Below, one piece after another: positions 8,817 to 16,695 of a DNA stretch of 64,000 nt. The position numbers were made by a program, and so were the translations under genes. The stretch's first letter is position 1, and every line of letters starts with the position of its first letter. The notes below the pieces were generated by a model that saw only the letters and a list, made by a program, of their open reading frames with translations, did no database searches and was not told where the DNA came from. This stretch comes from DASWNP01 sp036399175 (GTDB lineage: Bacteria > Acidobacteriota > Blastocatellia > Pyrinomonadales > Pyrinomonadaceae): contig DASWNP010000002.1 in the NCBI GenBank assembly GCA_036399175.1, positions 17,245 through 81,244 on the forward strand. Direction: 5' to 3'.

Positions 8817-8860
8817 GAAAATGCCGCCGCGAGTAGAGTTTTACTCGCGGCGGCATTTTC
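8817..8860 (-). terminator. Strong hairpin terminator, probably bidirectional
   Basis: A perfect 19-bp stem (GAAAATGCCGCCGCGAGTA and its complement) has a 6-nt loop. The A/T ends of the stem make U-tracts in both directions. It lies downstream of the minus-strand lipoprotein-like gene. Confidence 0.8.
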
Positions 8861-8898
8861 ATGCGTCGGAAGTTCGGGACGGGAGAAGTGGCGGGGAG

Positions 8899-9306
8899 CT
8901 ATTTGTGCTTCTCGGCGTAGTCTCTGGCCTTCTGCGGGTCGTTCATGTCGCGAACGAACGAGGCGTTCTTCATCGCCCAGTCCATGTGGGATTTGATGAA
9001 GGGCTGGAAGTTGTCGTTCGGGGTGTTGTCGGAGTTGAGCAGCCCGATTTTGCGGCTGACTTCGAGAATCAGCGCGTTGTCTTTGGTCATGCCCGCCGCC
9101 TGAAACAGCTTGTGCTTGTCGTCTTCGCTCATGGAGGAAGAGCTTGACGTGCTGCTGCTGTTGCTGTTGGCGTTCGCAGTGGTGTTGGAATTGGCGTTGT
9201 TGGTATTGGAGGCGTTCGAGTTGGTGTTCGATGTTCCTCTGTTGCCGGTCAGGTTGCAGAGCGAGAGGGCGAATACCAGCGTGGCGATTACGGGAAGAAG
9301 TTTCAT
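8899..9306 (-). CDS. Secreted or lipid-anchored hypothetical protein with Asn/Ser/Thr linker
   Basis: The protein is 135 residues. A hydrophobic signal (KLLPVIATLVFALSLCNLTG) ends with a Cys at about residue 17 that could be a lipobox Cys, though Leu at -1 is atypical. A low-complexity Asn/Thr/Ser linker spans residues 25-60. A compact C-terminal domain follows (KHKLFQAAGMTKDNALILEV...). I do not recognise the family. Its terminator is the hairpin at 8817-8860. Confidence 0.7.
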   Translation of the reverse strand: MKLLPVIATLVFALSLCNLTGNRGTSNTNSNASNTNNANSNTTANANSNSSSTSSSSSMSEDDKHKLFQAAGMTKDNALILEVSRKIGLLNSDNTPNDNFQPFIKSHMDWAMKNASFVRDMNDPQKARDYAEKHK

Positions 9307-9398
9307 TAGGTTCGACTCATCGAAGTGAATTGATAAAGCGGTGCTGTTTTATGCCTAATCGGGTAAGAAGTCAACCGCTATCAGGAGCCGCCGCCCGC

Positions 9399-9860
9399 TC
9401 AGGAGCGCCCCGTCGTCCGCTTGTCCTCGGCGGCGACGGATTCCTGCACCTCCCTAAGCTTGTCGAGCGCGGAGAGACGCAGCTTGCGCGCCTTCTCCTG
9501 CCCGCCCGGTTTTGCGAGGCTCGCGGCGTATTGCTCGAAGAGGTCGGCGAACTCGCGCGCTTGCTCGGCGGCGCGCCGAGCCTCGCGTGCGGCCTGCTGG
9601 AGAGCGTCTGTGTCGCCGGTAGGGCTGGCGTCGCCGCTACGGCGAACTTCGTCGATGCCCCAGTTGGTGATGCGCACCTTGCCTTCACCGGGCGCGTTCG
9701 CAATCCAGCCCTCGCGGCTCATAAATTCGTAGATGTCATCGACGGCTCCGCCGTAGCCCTCCTTCTTGATGAGGTCAACGAGATTGACGACCACTTTGTC
9801 GTTCCCGCCCGTCGTCTCGTGAAGCTTGAGCAGGATTTGATGATAAAGGTCGAGCGGCAT
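9399..9860 (-). CDS. Hypothetical protein: winged-helix-like N-terminus and coiled coil
   Basis: The protein is 153 residues. The N-terminal ~70 residues (LYHQILLKLHETTG, DIYEFMSREGWIA, VRITNWGIDEVRR) read like a small winged-helix domain. The middle, from about residue 88, is an Ala/Arg/Glu coiled coil (AAREARRAAEQAREFADLFEQ). No family name can be given. No partner gene is obvious. Confidence 0.7.
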   Translation of the reverse strand: MPLDLYHQILLKLHETTGGNDKVVVNLVDLIKKEGYGGAVDDIYEFMSREGWIANAPGEGKVRITNWGIDEVRRSGDASPTGDTDALQQAAREARRAAEQAREFADLFEQYAASLAKPGGQEKARKLRLSALDKLREVQESVAAEDKRTTGRS

Positions 9861-10096
9861 CGGGCTTGGCCTCCGAAGATGTCTGGAAAGGGGAAGGGAA
9901 GAATCGTAAAGAGAGCCGTCACTCTTGAAGAGACGCTCCTTCTCGTCTGCGGCCTCCGCGAGTGCGAAGCTACTCCCACGCTCGTCGCCGAGAGATGGAG
10001 AGACGCTTCGCCTTTCGGTCGTGCGAAACCCTTTTTGAGTCCCTGCTTGTCTGGATGGAAAAATCTCTGCGAGGTATAAAATCTCTTCGAGGGCGT

Positions 10097-10675
10097 TTAG
10101 CTCGCGCCGAGCGGCTTGCCGCAGCGATTACAGAAGCGCGCGGCGGAATCCTTCTGCGCCGCGCCGCAGGACGTGCAGGAGCGACCGACGCTTAGGTTTG
10201 CGCCGCAGGTCGAACAGAAGGCCGAGTTGGAGGTGACGACCGCGCCGCAGGTGCCGCAGCGCCCCGGCATCGGCGGAACGTAACCCCCGGCCTTGCGCGC
10301 GATGTGCGTCTCGATAATCTTCCAGGCGTCTTCGGTGAGCTTGTATTGCCAGTAAGCGCCGAGCGCCGGAAGCGCCACCAAAAGCCCGAGCGAAAGGAAC
10401 ATGGCGAGAGCTGCGACAGCCGCCTTGTCGAGCCACTTCTGCATGCCGATTTCGACGCGAGTGCCGCCGTGCTCGGGCGTGACCTTGATGGTCAGCGCGG
10501 CGGAGAGTCCGGTCAGCTCGCGCAGCGTGCCGGTCTTGCGCGCCTGTAGAATCGCGGTCGAAGAGACCTGCATCGTCTGAACTTCGTAGGCGTCGTCGCC
10601 GTCAAAGAGCTGCCGCAGCTCAGACATAAGCTGCGTCACGTCCGCTTCCACGCCCGGGTAATACCTGTTGTCCAT
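10097..10675 (-). CDS. Membrane-linked double zinc-ribbon protein
   Basis: The protein is 192 residues. The N-terminal ~75 residues are a soluble alpha/beta region. A hydrophobic segment follows (AAVAALAMFLSLGLLVALPA, about 86-105). The C-terminus has paired zinc-ribbon motifs: CGTCGAV..FCSTCGAN (about 142-162) and CTSCGAA..FCNRCGKP (about 168-188). These are typical of double-zinc-ribbon regulators and membrane-associated proteins of unknown role. Confidence 0.75.
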   Translation of the reverse strand: MDNRYYPGVEADVTQLMSELRQLFDGDDAYEVQTMQVSSTAILQARKTGTLRELTGLSAALTIKVTPEHGGTRVEIGMQKWLDKAAVAALAMFLSLGLLVALPALGAYWQYKLTEDAWKIIETHIARKAGGYVPPMPGRCGTCGAVVTSNSAFCSTCGANLSVGRSCTSCGAAQKDSAARFCNRCGKPLGAS

Positions 10676-10760
10676 AAACTTCTTTCAGACTCTCCTCTCG
10701 CCCCTCGTCTCCAGCGCACAGACATTCTACGCTAAAAAGCGCCCGGTAGTTCACGCTGGC

Positions 10761-10843
10761 AGTTTTCAGTTTTCGGTTTTCAGTTTTCAGAAAAGAACCG
10801 GAACACTTTTCACTGAAAACTGAAAACTGAAAACCGAAAACTG
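10761..10843. repeat. Palindromic repeat, GTTTTCA-arm type (element 8)
   Basis: This is a near copy of element 7, with the same arms and an apex AAAAGAACCGGAACACTTTT. It starts 2 nt beyond the stop of the minus-strand gene at 10846. Confidence 0.9.
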
Positions 10844-10845
10844 CT

Positions 10846-11427
10846 TCAACGTTTCTTCTCGGTTTCTGCCGGAAGCTTGCCGGCGGCGGCGATTATCTCT
10901 TCCAAGCTCTCGATGCTCTTTTCGAGCCACTGGCGCTCGACTTCTTCCTGCGAGGCAGCGCGCATGGAGGTGAGCTGCGGGAGCATTCGCGCAGAGGCGG
11001 CGGCGAGGTGGCGCAGGGCTTTGGGGATGAGCGGGCTCTTTTCGTTGTGAAGCGCGGCGTCGTCGATGTTGGTGACGGCCTCGTCGAGGATTCTGGCGAT
11101 GTCGGCGAGAAGCTGCGGGCGCGTGCTCTCGGGCAGCACTCCCCACTCGTCTTCGTCCAGCTTCTCTTTCTTCGATGACTTCGAGGATTTCGAGACGGTC
11201 GGCTGCACGCCTGTAATCGCCGCGAGCCTGCGCTCGACGGCTTTGACGAAGATGGCCGTCCGCTTGTCAAGCTCCTGATTTTCGCGCACAAGCTCGACCT
11301 CTTCGGGAGTGAGTGATTCGCGCTGGGTGAGTCGGACGACTGCTGCGGCGTGCGACGCTGTCAGAAGGAGAAGCAGTGAAGCGAAGAGCGAAAAGCGACG
11401 GAGGGGGCGAGGGATTGGATGGTTCAT
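10846..11427 (-). CDS. Secreted hypothetical protein
   Basis: The protein is 193 residues with a signal peptide (RRFSLFASLLLLLTASHAAA). The rest is helical and charged, with a Lys/Ser linker (SKSSKSSKKEK). The start at 11427 was chosen because it places the signal peptide at the N-terminus; a longer frame from 11463 lacks a site. It is the last gene of a minus-strand run (12193-13671, 11524-12189, this gene), and all three products are exported. Function is not recognised. Confidence 0.65.
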   Translation of the reverse strand: MNHPIPRPLRRFSLFASLLLLLTASHAAAVVRLTQRESLTPEEVELVRENQELDKRTAIFVKAVERRLAAITGVQPTVSKSSKSSKKEKLDEDEWGVLPESTRPQLLADIARILDEAVTNIDDAALHNEKSPLIPKALRHLAAASARMLPQLTSMRAASQEEVERQWLEKSIESLEEIIAAAGKLPAETEKKR

Positions 11428-11523
11428 GGAATTCTCTTGTCGGACGGTTCGGAGCTTCGTCAACGGATGCCGGGTCGGAGGGCTTCAGACCGAATCGATG
11501 TCGCCCCGCGACGGCGAAACTCT

Positions 11524-12189
11524 CTATTGCTCTTCGGGAGACTTGTCGGCATCTTTGGGTTGATTGGTGTCGGCGGCCTTCTCTTTTTGCAGAACGCCTT
11601 CGCGCAGCACCGACTCGCCGTAGAAGGAATTGAGCGCCTCGGAGCGCGCTTCGCGCGTGTACTCGTAGACGGCGCGGACACTCATGGCCTCTTCGGATGG
11701 AATGCTGCGACGGATGGTTTCGAGGCGCGGCCCGTGTGCGCGAAGCGTCAGCTCCAGTCGCTTGTAGAGGTCGCGCACCTTGTCGCTGACCTTCCCGTTC
11801 TTGCGCTCGGCGTTGGCTTGCAGAAAGCGCATCGCGTCTTCGATGATGGCCTGATAGATGCCAAGCTCGGCGGTCGTCTGCGAGAAACGGGCGGAGGCCG
11901 CATACTGCTCGGCGCGCAGGAGGCGCGACTCGGCCAGCTCCAGATGCAGGCGAGCGCGCTTCTTGAGGTCTTGCTCCTGAGCGAGCCGCTCGCGCTCTTC
12001 CGGCGGCATGTACTTCATCGGCGGCGCGTGTTCCGCCGCGACGGACGGCCTCTCACGAGGCGTTTGTCGTCCGCCCGCGTTCGCAGCGACGAGGCAGCCG
12101 GCGGCGAAGGCGACGCCCAGCAGCCCAACGGCGACGGCGAAGGATGAGCGCGAGATTCGGTAGATAGGACGACGAACCTTCTCTTTCAT
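11524..12189 (-). CDS. Secreted helical hypothetical protein
   Basis: The protein is 221 residues with an N-terminal membrane or signal segment (SSFAVAVGLLGVAFAAGCL). It has a proline-containing linker and then a long helical, coiled-coil-like domain (ERLAQEQDLKKRARLHLELA...). A Cys at about residue 32 follows Ala-Gly and might be a lipid-attachment site. Its start lies 3 nt after the stop of the TPR gene at 12193, so the two are translationally coupled. Family is unknown. Confidence 0.7.
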   Translation of the reverse strand: MKEKVRRPIYRISRSSFAVAVGLLGVAFAAGCLVAANAGGRQTPRERPSVAAEHAPPMKYMPPEERERLAQEQDLKKRARLHLELAESRLLRAEQYAASARFSQTTAELGIYQAIIEDAMRFLQANAERKNGKVSDKVRDLYKRLELTLRAHGPRLETIRRSIPSEEAMSVRAVYEYTREARSEALNSFYGESVLREGVLQKEKAADTNQPKDADKSPEEQ

Positions 12190-12192
12190 ACT

Positions 12193-13671
12193 TCAACGCT
12201 CACCCTTTCGCTTGTTCTTGACTCCCTCGCCCTGCTTAATCTGATTTCTGAGCGACGGCAGACGCAGGTTTACCTTGTCAATCTCCAACCGATTCGTCTG
12301 CGCGTCGGCCTTCGAGAGAAACGTCTCGTAGAAGCTGAGCGCCTGCGGATACTCGCCGAGCTGGTCGTGCATGCGTGCGATGAAAAAGTAGGTGATGGCG
12401 AGGTCGGGACGCGCCTGGCTAATCCACTTGTACTCGGCCAGAGCCTCCCGGTAGAGCTTGAGATGGTCGAGCGCGGTGGCGAGATTGGAGCGCGCCGCGT
12501 AGTTCTGCGGAGCGAAGGCCACTACCTGACGGAGAATCTGCGCGGCGCGGTCGAACTGGCGAGCCTGCACGAGAGCCGCTGCGTAGCCGGTCGCGTAGTC
12601 CGCGTTCTTCGGGTCGATTTCGGCGGCGCGACGGAAGTAATCCATCGAGCGTTGCGGGTCGTCGGTGCGATAGAGCGCGCCCAGACGCGCGAGCAGGGGG
12701 GCGTTGGTCGGCTCTTGTTTGAGAAGCTCTTCGAGAGCCGCGCGGCCTTCGCGTGTCGTATCGTCGCCCGAGCCGAGGGTCTTTATCTTCTCGCGCAGCG
12801 CGGCGACTTCGGGCAGACGTTGCGATTCGGCGTCGAGCGCGTCGAGCAGGCGAAGGGCGTCGGCGCTCGCTCCGGCGCGTGCGTAGAGGCGCGCCGCTTC
12901 GACGGCGATGCGCGCATCCGTTCTGGCCGCCGCTTCGACCTCGCGCAAATCTGCCAGAGCGCCCTGCTTATCGTCGGCCTCGATGCGCGCTTCGGCGCGT
13001 CCGAGCAGCGCCGCCGGTTGCCCGGACTCAAGGCCGAGCGCCTTTTCAAAACTGACGAGGGCGGCGCTGCGGTCGCCCGTCGCGCGTTCGGCCATGCCGC
13101 GCGCCGCCCACTGCGCGGCGGTCGCCGCTTCGTTGAGAGTCAGACGACGCCAGAGCTTCAAGGCTTCGGCGGCGTTGCCGCGACGCATGTGCAACTCGGC
13201 GAGCAGGGCGAGGACGGAAGGGTTTCTCGATTCGAGCTGCAAGACGCTCTTGAGCAGGGGCTCGGCCTCCGTATCGCGCCCGGCTTTGACGAGCAGCGAG
13301 GCGAGCGTCGCGCTCGGCAGAGACCATTCGGGGCGAAGCTCTGCGGCGCGTTTGAGAGCCGCTTCGCCTTCGGCCTGACGCCCCAGCGCCACCAGCACGA
13401 CGCCCTTCTGATACTCTGCTTCGGGAAACTCGGGTCGAAGCTTGAGCGCCTGCTCGTAGAAGTCGAGGGCGAGACGAAGTTTCTCTTTGTCGCCGCCTTC
13501 GCCCTGCGCGTGCGCGTCCTGCCCGCGCTCAAAGAGCTTGATAGGGTCGGCGCTGGCGTCCGTTTCTATCTCTTCCTCGTCCTGCGCGCAGACGTAGGGG
13601 GCAGAGTGCAGCGTGAAAGAAACGACGAGAAGCAGGTAGATAATGGCTCGTGAGATAAAACGAGAAGGCAT
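12193..13671 (-). CDS. Exported TPR-repeat protein
   Basis: The protein is 492 residues from the chosen start. A signal peptide (AIIYLLLVVSFTLHSAPYVCAQ) is followed by about ten tetratricopeptide repeats (for example ALDFYEQALKLRPEFPEAEY, SMDYFRRAAEIDPKNADYAT, ALAEYKWISQARPDLAITYF). TPRs are protein-binding scaffolds, and export points to an envelope complex. An upstream in-frame ATG at 13749 would bury the signal sequence, so ATG 13671 is preferred. It is the first gene of a three-gene secreted-protein run. Confidence 0.85.
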   Translation of the reverse strand: MPSRFISRAIIYLLLVVSFTLHSAPYVCAQDEEEIETDASADPIKLFERGQDAHAQGEGGDKEKLRLALDFYEQALKLRPEFPEAEYQKGVVLVALGRQAEGEAALKRAAELRPEWSLPSATLASLLVKAGRDTEAEPLLKSVLQLESRNPSVLALLAELHMRRGNAAEALKLWRRLTLNEAATAAQWAARGMAERATGDRSAALVSFEKALGLESGQPAALLGRAEARIEADDKQGALADLREVEAAARTDARIAVEAARLYARAGASADALRLLDALDAESQRLPEVAALREKIKTLGSGDDTTREGRAALEELLKQEPTNAPLLARLGALYRTDDPQRSMDYFRRAAEIDPKNADYATGYAAALVQARQFDRAAQILRQVVAFAPQNYAARSNLATALDHLKLYREALAEYKWISQARPDLAITYFFIARMHDQLGEYPQALSFYETFLSKADAQTNRLEIDKVNLRLPSLRNQIKQGEGVKNKRKGER

Positions 13672-13750
13672 CGAGAAAAACTGCTTTACAAGGATGAATT
13701 GTCCGCTCAAGTTTCGGTCTGAAGGAATCGAGAAGCTCGATTTCGACAAA

Positions 13751-13756
13751 AATATA
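13751..13756 (-). promoter_or_regulatory. Candidate extended -10 element for the TPR operon
   Basis: The minus strand reads TGTTATATT (extended -10) about 80 nt before the TPR start. The rest of the 313-nt divergent gap 13672-13984 contains no gene or repeat I can support. Confidence 0.4.
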
Positions 13757-13984
13757 ACACGCGCTTCGGCGCATCGTCCATGCGCTCACGGCTTCGATGC
13801 GCGAAGCGAGCTTAAAGGTTTGATGCGCTTGCGTCTCAAGAGAAGCATGCGCTAACATGCCCGTCGCACGACTCAACAGACAACAAGCGAAACATCAAGC
13901 CAGCCGCGAGGCCGGAAAACTACTCGAAGGACGGCGCGCTCGCAAGCCGCAAGACGGAAGGTAAGCGCCGACGATGCTAAAGCT

Positions 13985-14887
13985 TTGAACATTGGTGCAG
14001 CCGAAGAGATAGAGAGCGCGGGCGGGCAGGCGTCCGCCGCCGCCGTCGTCGCGGTCTCGCCCGAGGCCGAAGCCAAAGAGCGAGCCTTGCGTGCGCTGCT
14101 CCGCGAGATGGGCTCGGTCGTCGTGGCCTTCTCGGGCGGAGTCGATAGCTCCTACGTCGCCTACCTGGCGACGAGCGAGCTTGGCAGCGAGCGCGCCCTC
14201 TGCGTGACGGGCGAATCGCCGAGCCTCGCCGCACGCGAGCGCGACGAGACAATCTCGCTCGTCGAGCGCTTCGACTTTCGACACGAAATCATTCGCACCG
14301 AAGAGACCCAAGACCCACGCTATCAGGCCAACGCCCCCGACCGTTGCTACTTCTGCAAGAGCGAGCTCTACACGAAGCTTGCGCCGCTCGCCGCCTCGCG
14401 CGGCCTGGCCTGCGTCGTCGATGGCTCGACCACCGACGACCTCGGCGATTACCGACCCGGACGCCGAGCCACCGCCGAGCACGGCGTTCGCAGCCCGCTC
14501 GTCGAAGTCGGCATGAGCAAAAGGGAGGTTCGTGAGTTGAGCCGCCGCGCGGGTCTGCCGACATGGGACAAGCCCGCCAGCCCCTGTCTCTCTTCGCGCA
14601 TCGCCTACGGCACGCCCGTCACTATCGAGCGACTGCGAACGGTCGAGAGCGGCGAAGAGATTATGCGCCGGATGGGCTTCCGCGAATTCCGCGTGCGCCA
14701 TCACGACCAGCTCGTCCGACTCGAAATCGCCCCTGCGGAACTCGACCGCGCGCTCTCTCGCCCGGTCGCAGACGAGCTTGCGCGCCGCTTCCGCGCCCTC
14801 GGCTTTCGCTACGTCACGCTCGACCTGCACGGCTATCGCACCGGCGCGATGAATGAAATCTTAAAAGCCGTAAATCGTGAATCGTAA
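13985..14887 (+). CDS. larE: ATP-dependent sacrificial sulfur transferase LarE-like protein
   Basis: LarE proteins are PP-loop ATPases that sulfurate the pyridinium dithio-/thiocarboxylate precursor of the nickel-pincer cofactor of lactate racemase and related enzymes. The protein is 300 residues. The PP-loop SGGVDSS is at about 50-56. RCYFCKSELY follows, and the sulfur-donor Cys is in KPASPCLSSR at about residue 200. The start TTG 13985 is weakly supported, and the first ~25 residues are low-complexity Ala/Glu. larB, larC and larA are not adjacent. The last residues come from the repeat arm. Confidence 0.88.
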   Translation: MNIGAAEEIESAGGQASAAAVVAVSPEAEAKERALRALLREMGSVVVAFSGGVDSSYVAYLATSELGSERALCVTGESPSLAARERDETISLVERFDFRHEIIRTEETQDPRYQANAPDRCYFCKSELYTKLAPLAASRGLACVVDGSTTDDLGDYRPGRRATAEHGVRSPLVEVGMSKREVRELSRRAGLPTWDKPASPCLSSRIAYGTPVTIERLRTVESGEEIMRRMGFREFRVRHHDQLVRLEIAPAELDRALSRPVADELARRFRALGFRYVTLDLHGYRTGAMNEILKAVNRES

Positions 14888-14949
14888 ATCGTAAATAGAG
14901 AAAACCTGTTCTTCACTATTTACGATTTACGATTCACGATTTACGAATC
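14870..14949. repeat. Palindromic repeat, GTAAATC-arm type (element 9)
   Basis: The arms are GTAAATCGTGAATC and its complement. The apex AGAAAACCTGTTCTTCA nearly matches element 2. It supplies the larE stop codon. Confidence 0.9.
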
Positions 14950-14961
14950 GTGGAGATGAAT

Positions 14962-16248
14962 ATGGCACATACGATGTCAATTGCTGACGACGGAAAAAGC
15001 GTCAAGGAAGATAATCCATTCGAGTCGATGATGTCGCGCTTCGACCGTGCGGCGCAGTTGCTCGACCTCAATCCAGACCTCTACGCCGTGATGCGTGTGC
15101 CCAACCGCGAGCTGAAGGTCTATATCCCGACCCGCATGGATTCGGGGCGCATCGAGGTCTTCGAGGGCTTCCGCGTGCAGCACAACTTCGCGCGCGGCCC
15201 GGCGAAGGGCGGCATCCGCTACGCGCCCGACGTGTCGCTCGACGAGGTGCGTGCTCTGGCTGCCTGGATGACCTGGAAGTGCGCCGTCGTCAACGTGCCG
15301 TTCGGCGGCGCGAAGGGCGGCATCATCTGCGACCCGAGCCAGATGTCTATGGGCGAACTGGAGCGCATGACGCGCCGCTACGCGGCCGAGCTGATTGATT
15401 TCATCGGGCCTGAAAAGGACGTGCCCGCGCCCGACATGAACACCAACGAGCAGACGATGGCGTGGATTATGGACACCTATTCCATGCACGCGCGCCATAC
15501 CGTGACGGCGGTCGTCACCGGCAAGCCCGTCGAGCTGGGCGGCTCTTCCGGCAGGCGCGAGGCGACTGGCAGAGGACTCCTTTTCGTCATCAACGAGGCG
15601 ACCAAGAAGTTCAAGATGACGCCGCCCAAGACACGCGTCGCCGTCCAGGGCTCGGGCAACGTCGGCGGCATCGGCGCACACCTCCTGCACGAAGCCGGCT
15701 ACAAGGTGGTCGCCCTCTCGGACATCGGCGGCGGCATCTACAACCCCAACGGCATAGACATCCCCGAAGCCCTCAAACACCTGAAGACCACCCGCTCCTT
15801 CGAGGATTTTCCGGGCGTCGAGCGCGTCACGAATCAGGAACTGCTGGAGCTTGAGTGCGATGTGCTCGTCCCGGCGGCGACGGAAAACCAGATTGGCTCG
15901 CATAACGCCGACCGCATTCGTTGCCGTGTACTGGCCGAGGGAGCCAACGGCCCGACCACCGCCGCCGCCGACGAAATCCTTCACGATAAAGGCATTTTCG
16001 TCATTCCGGACATCCTCGCCAACGCCGGGGGCGTGACGGTCTCTTACTTCGAGTGGGTGCAGGACAGGATGGGCTATTTCTGGAAGGAGGATGTCGTCAA
16101 CTCGCGTTTGCAGGACGTGATGGTCGCCAGCTTCCAGGATGTCGTCAAGTACGCCGAGCAGCATAATGTGGACACGCGAACGGCGGCTTATATGCTAGCG
16201 ATTGACCGCGTCGCCTACGATACGCGCATGCGCGGCATCTACGCGTGA
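14962..16248 (+). CDS. gdhA: Glu/Leu/Phe/Val dehydrogenase (glutamate dehydrogenase)
   Basis: The product catalyses reversible oxidative deamination of glutamate to 2-oxoglutarate. The protein is 428 residues. The substrate pocket includes FARGPAKGGIRYAP and NVPFGGAKGGI (conserved Lys residues). The catalytic-loop segment is DVPAPDMNTNEQTMAW. The Rossmann domain carries VAVQGSGNVGGIGAHLL. The start ATG 14962 has GGAG 6 nt upstream; GTG 14950 and ATG 14956 are in frame but badly spaced. Cofactor preference is not read from the sequence. Confidence 0.95.
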   Translation: MAHTMSIADDGKSVKEDNPFESMMSRFDRAAQLLDLNPDLYAVMRVPNRELKVYIPTRMDSGRIEVFEGFRVQHNFARGPAKGGIRYAPDVSLDEVRALAAWMTWKCAVVNVPFGGAKGGIICDPSQMSMGELERMTRRYAAELIDFIGPEKDVPAPDMNTNEQTMAWIMDTYSMHARHTVTAVVTGKPVELGGSSGRREATGRGLLFVINEATKKFKMTPPKTRVAVQGSGNVGGIGAHLLHEAGYKVVALSDIGGGIYNPNGIDIPEALKHLKTTRSFEDFPGVERVTNQELLELECDVLVPAATENQIGSHNADRIRCRVLAEGANGPTTAAADEILHDKGIFVIPDILANAGGVTVSYFEWVQDRMGYFWKEDVVNSRLQDVMVASFQDVVKYAEQHNVDTRTAAYMLAIDRVAYDTRMRGIYA

Positions 16249-16261
16249 CAAAAATGTGTTG

Positions 16262-16291
16262 GACTTTTTCGCGCTAAGTAGCGAAAAAGTC
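16262..16291 (+). terminator. Hairpin terminator after gdhA
   Basis: GACTTTTTCGC and its perfect complement form an 11-bp stem with an 8-nt loop, 14 nt after the gdhA stop. The T/A-rich stem would act from either side. Confidence 0.65.
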
Positions 16292-16390
16292 TTGATTTCC
16301 GCGAAGATGTAGAGTATGGTCTGGCGGAATTTGGTATCGTGGGGTGTCCTCGATTTTACAGTTCTCACCCCGCGTGCCGGACTCCTGATA

Positions 16391-16420
16391 TTGACAGTCG
16401 CGTTGCTGTTTTCGTATAAG
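16391..16420 (+). promoter_or_regulatory. Sigma-70 promoter of the OmpA/PKD gene
   Basis: TTGACA, 18 nt and TATAAG. It implies a leader of about 270 nt before the start codon at 16696. The leader contains a GAGCGC/GCGCTC hairpin near 16490 but no riboswitch I recognise. Confidence 0.6.
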
Positions 16421-16695
16421 CAGTAGCGTTTCGGTCAATCAAAATGCTGTTACAGTTGAGAGGCGCAAAGAGGCAGTGTAAGAGCGCCCGCGAGCGCGAC
16501 TGAAGCGCTCGGCTCCTCTCGCTGCTCCGCTCCATCTACAAGGCGTTTTCGGTCGAGGGCGGTAGCAGTTCTACTTTGACTTTTGTGTTTGTACGCTTGT
16601 AGTTGGAGCGTCCGCGCGGTTTCGGCCTTCCGGCCTGGACAATTGCGGTCGCCCCCTTCCGCAAAATTATAAACTCATTTCGCAGGAGGAATGCG

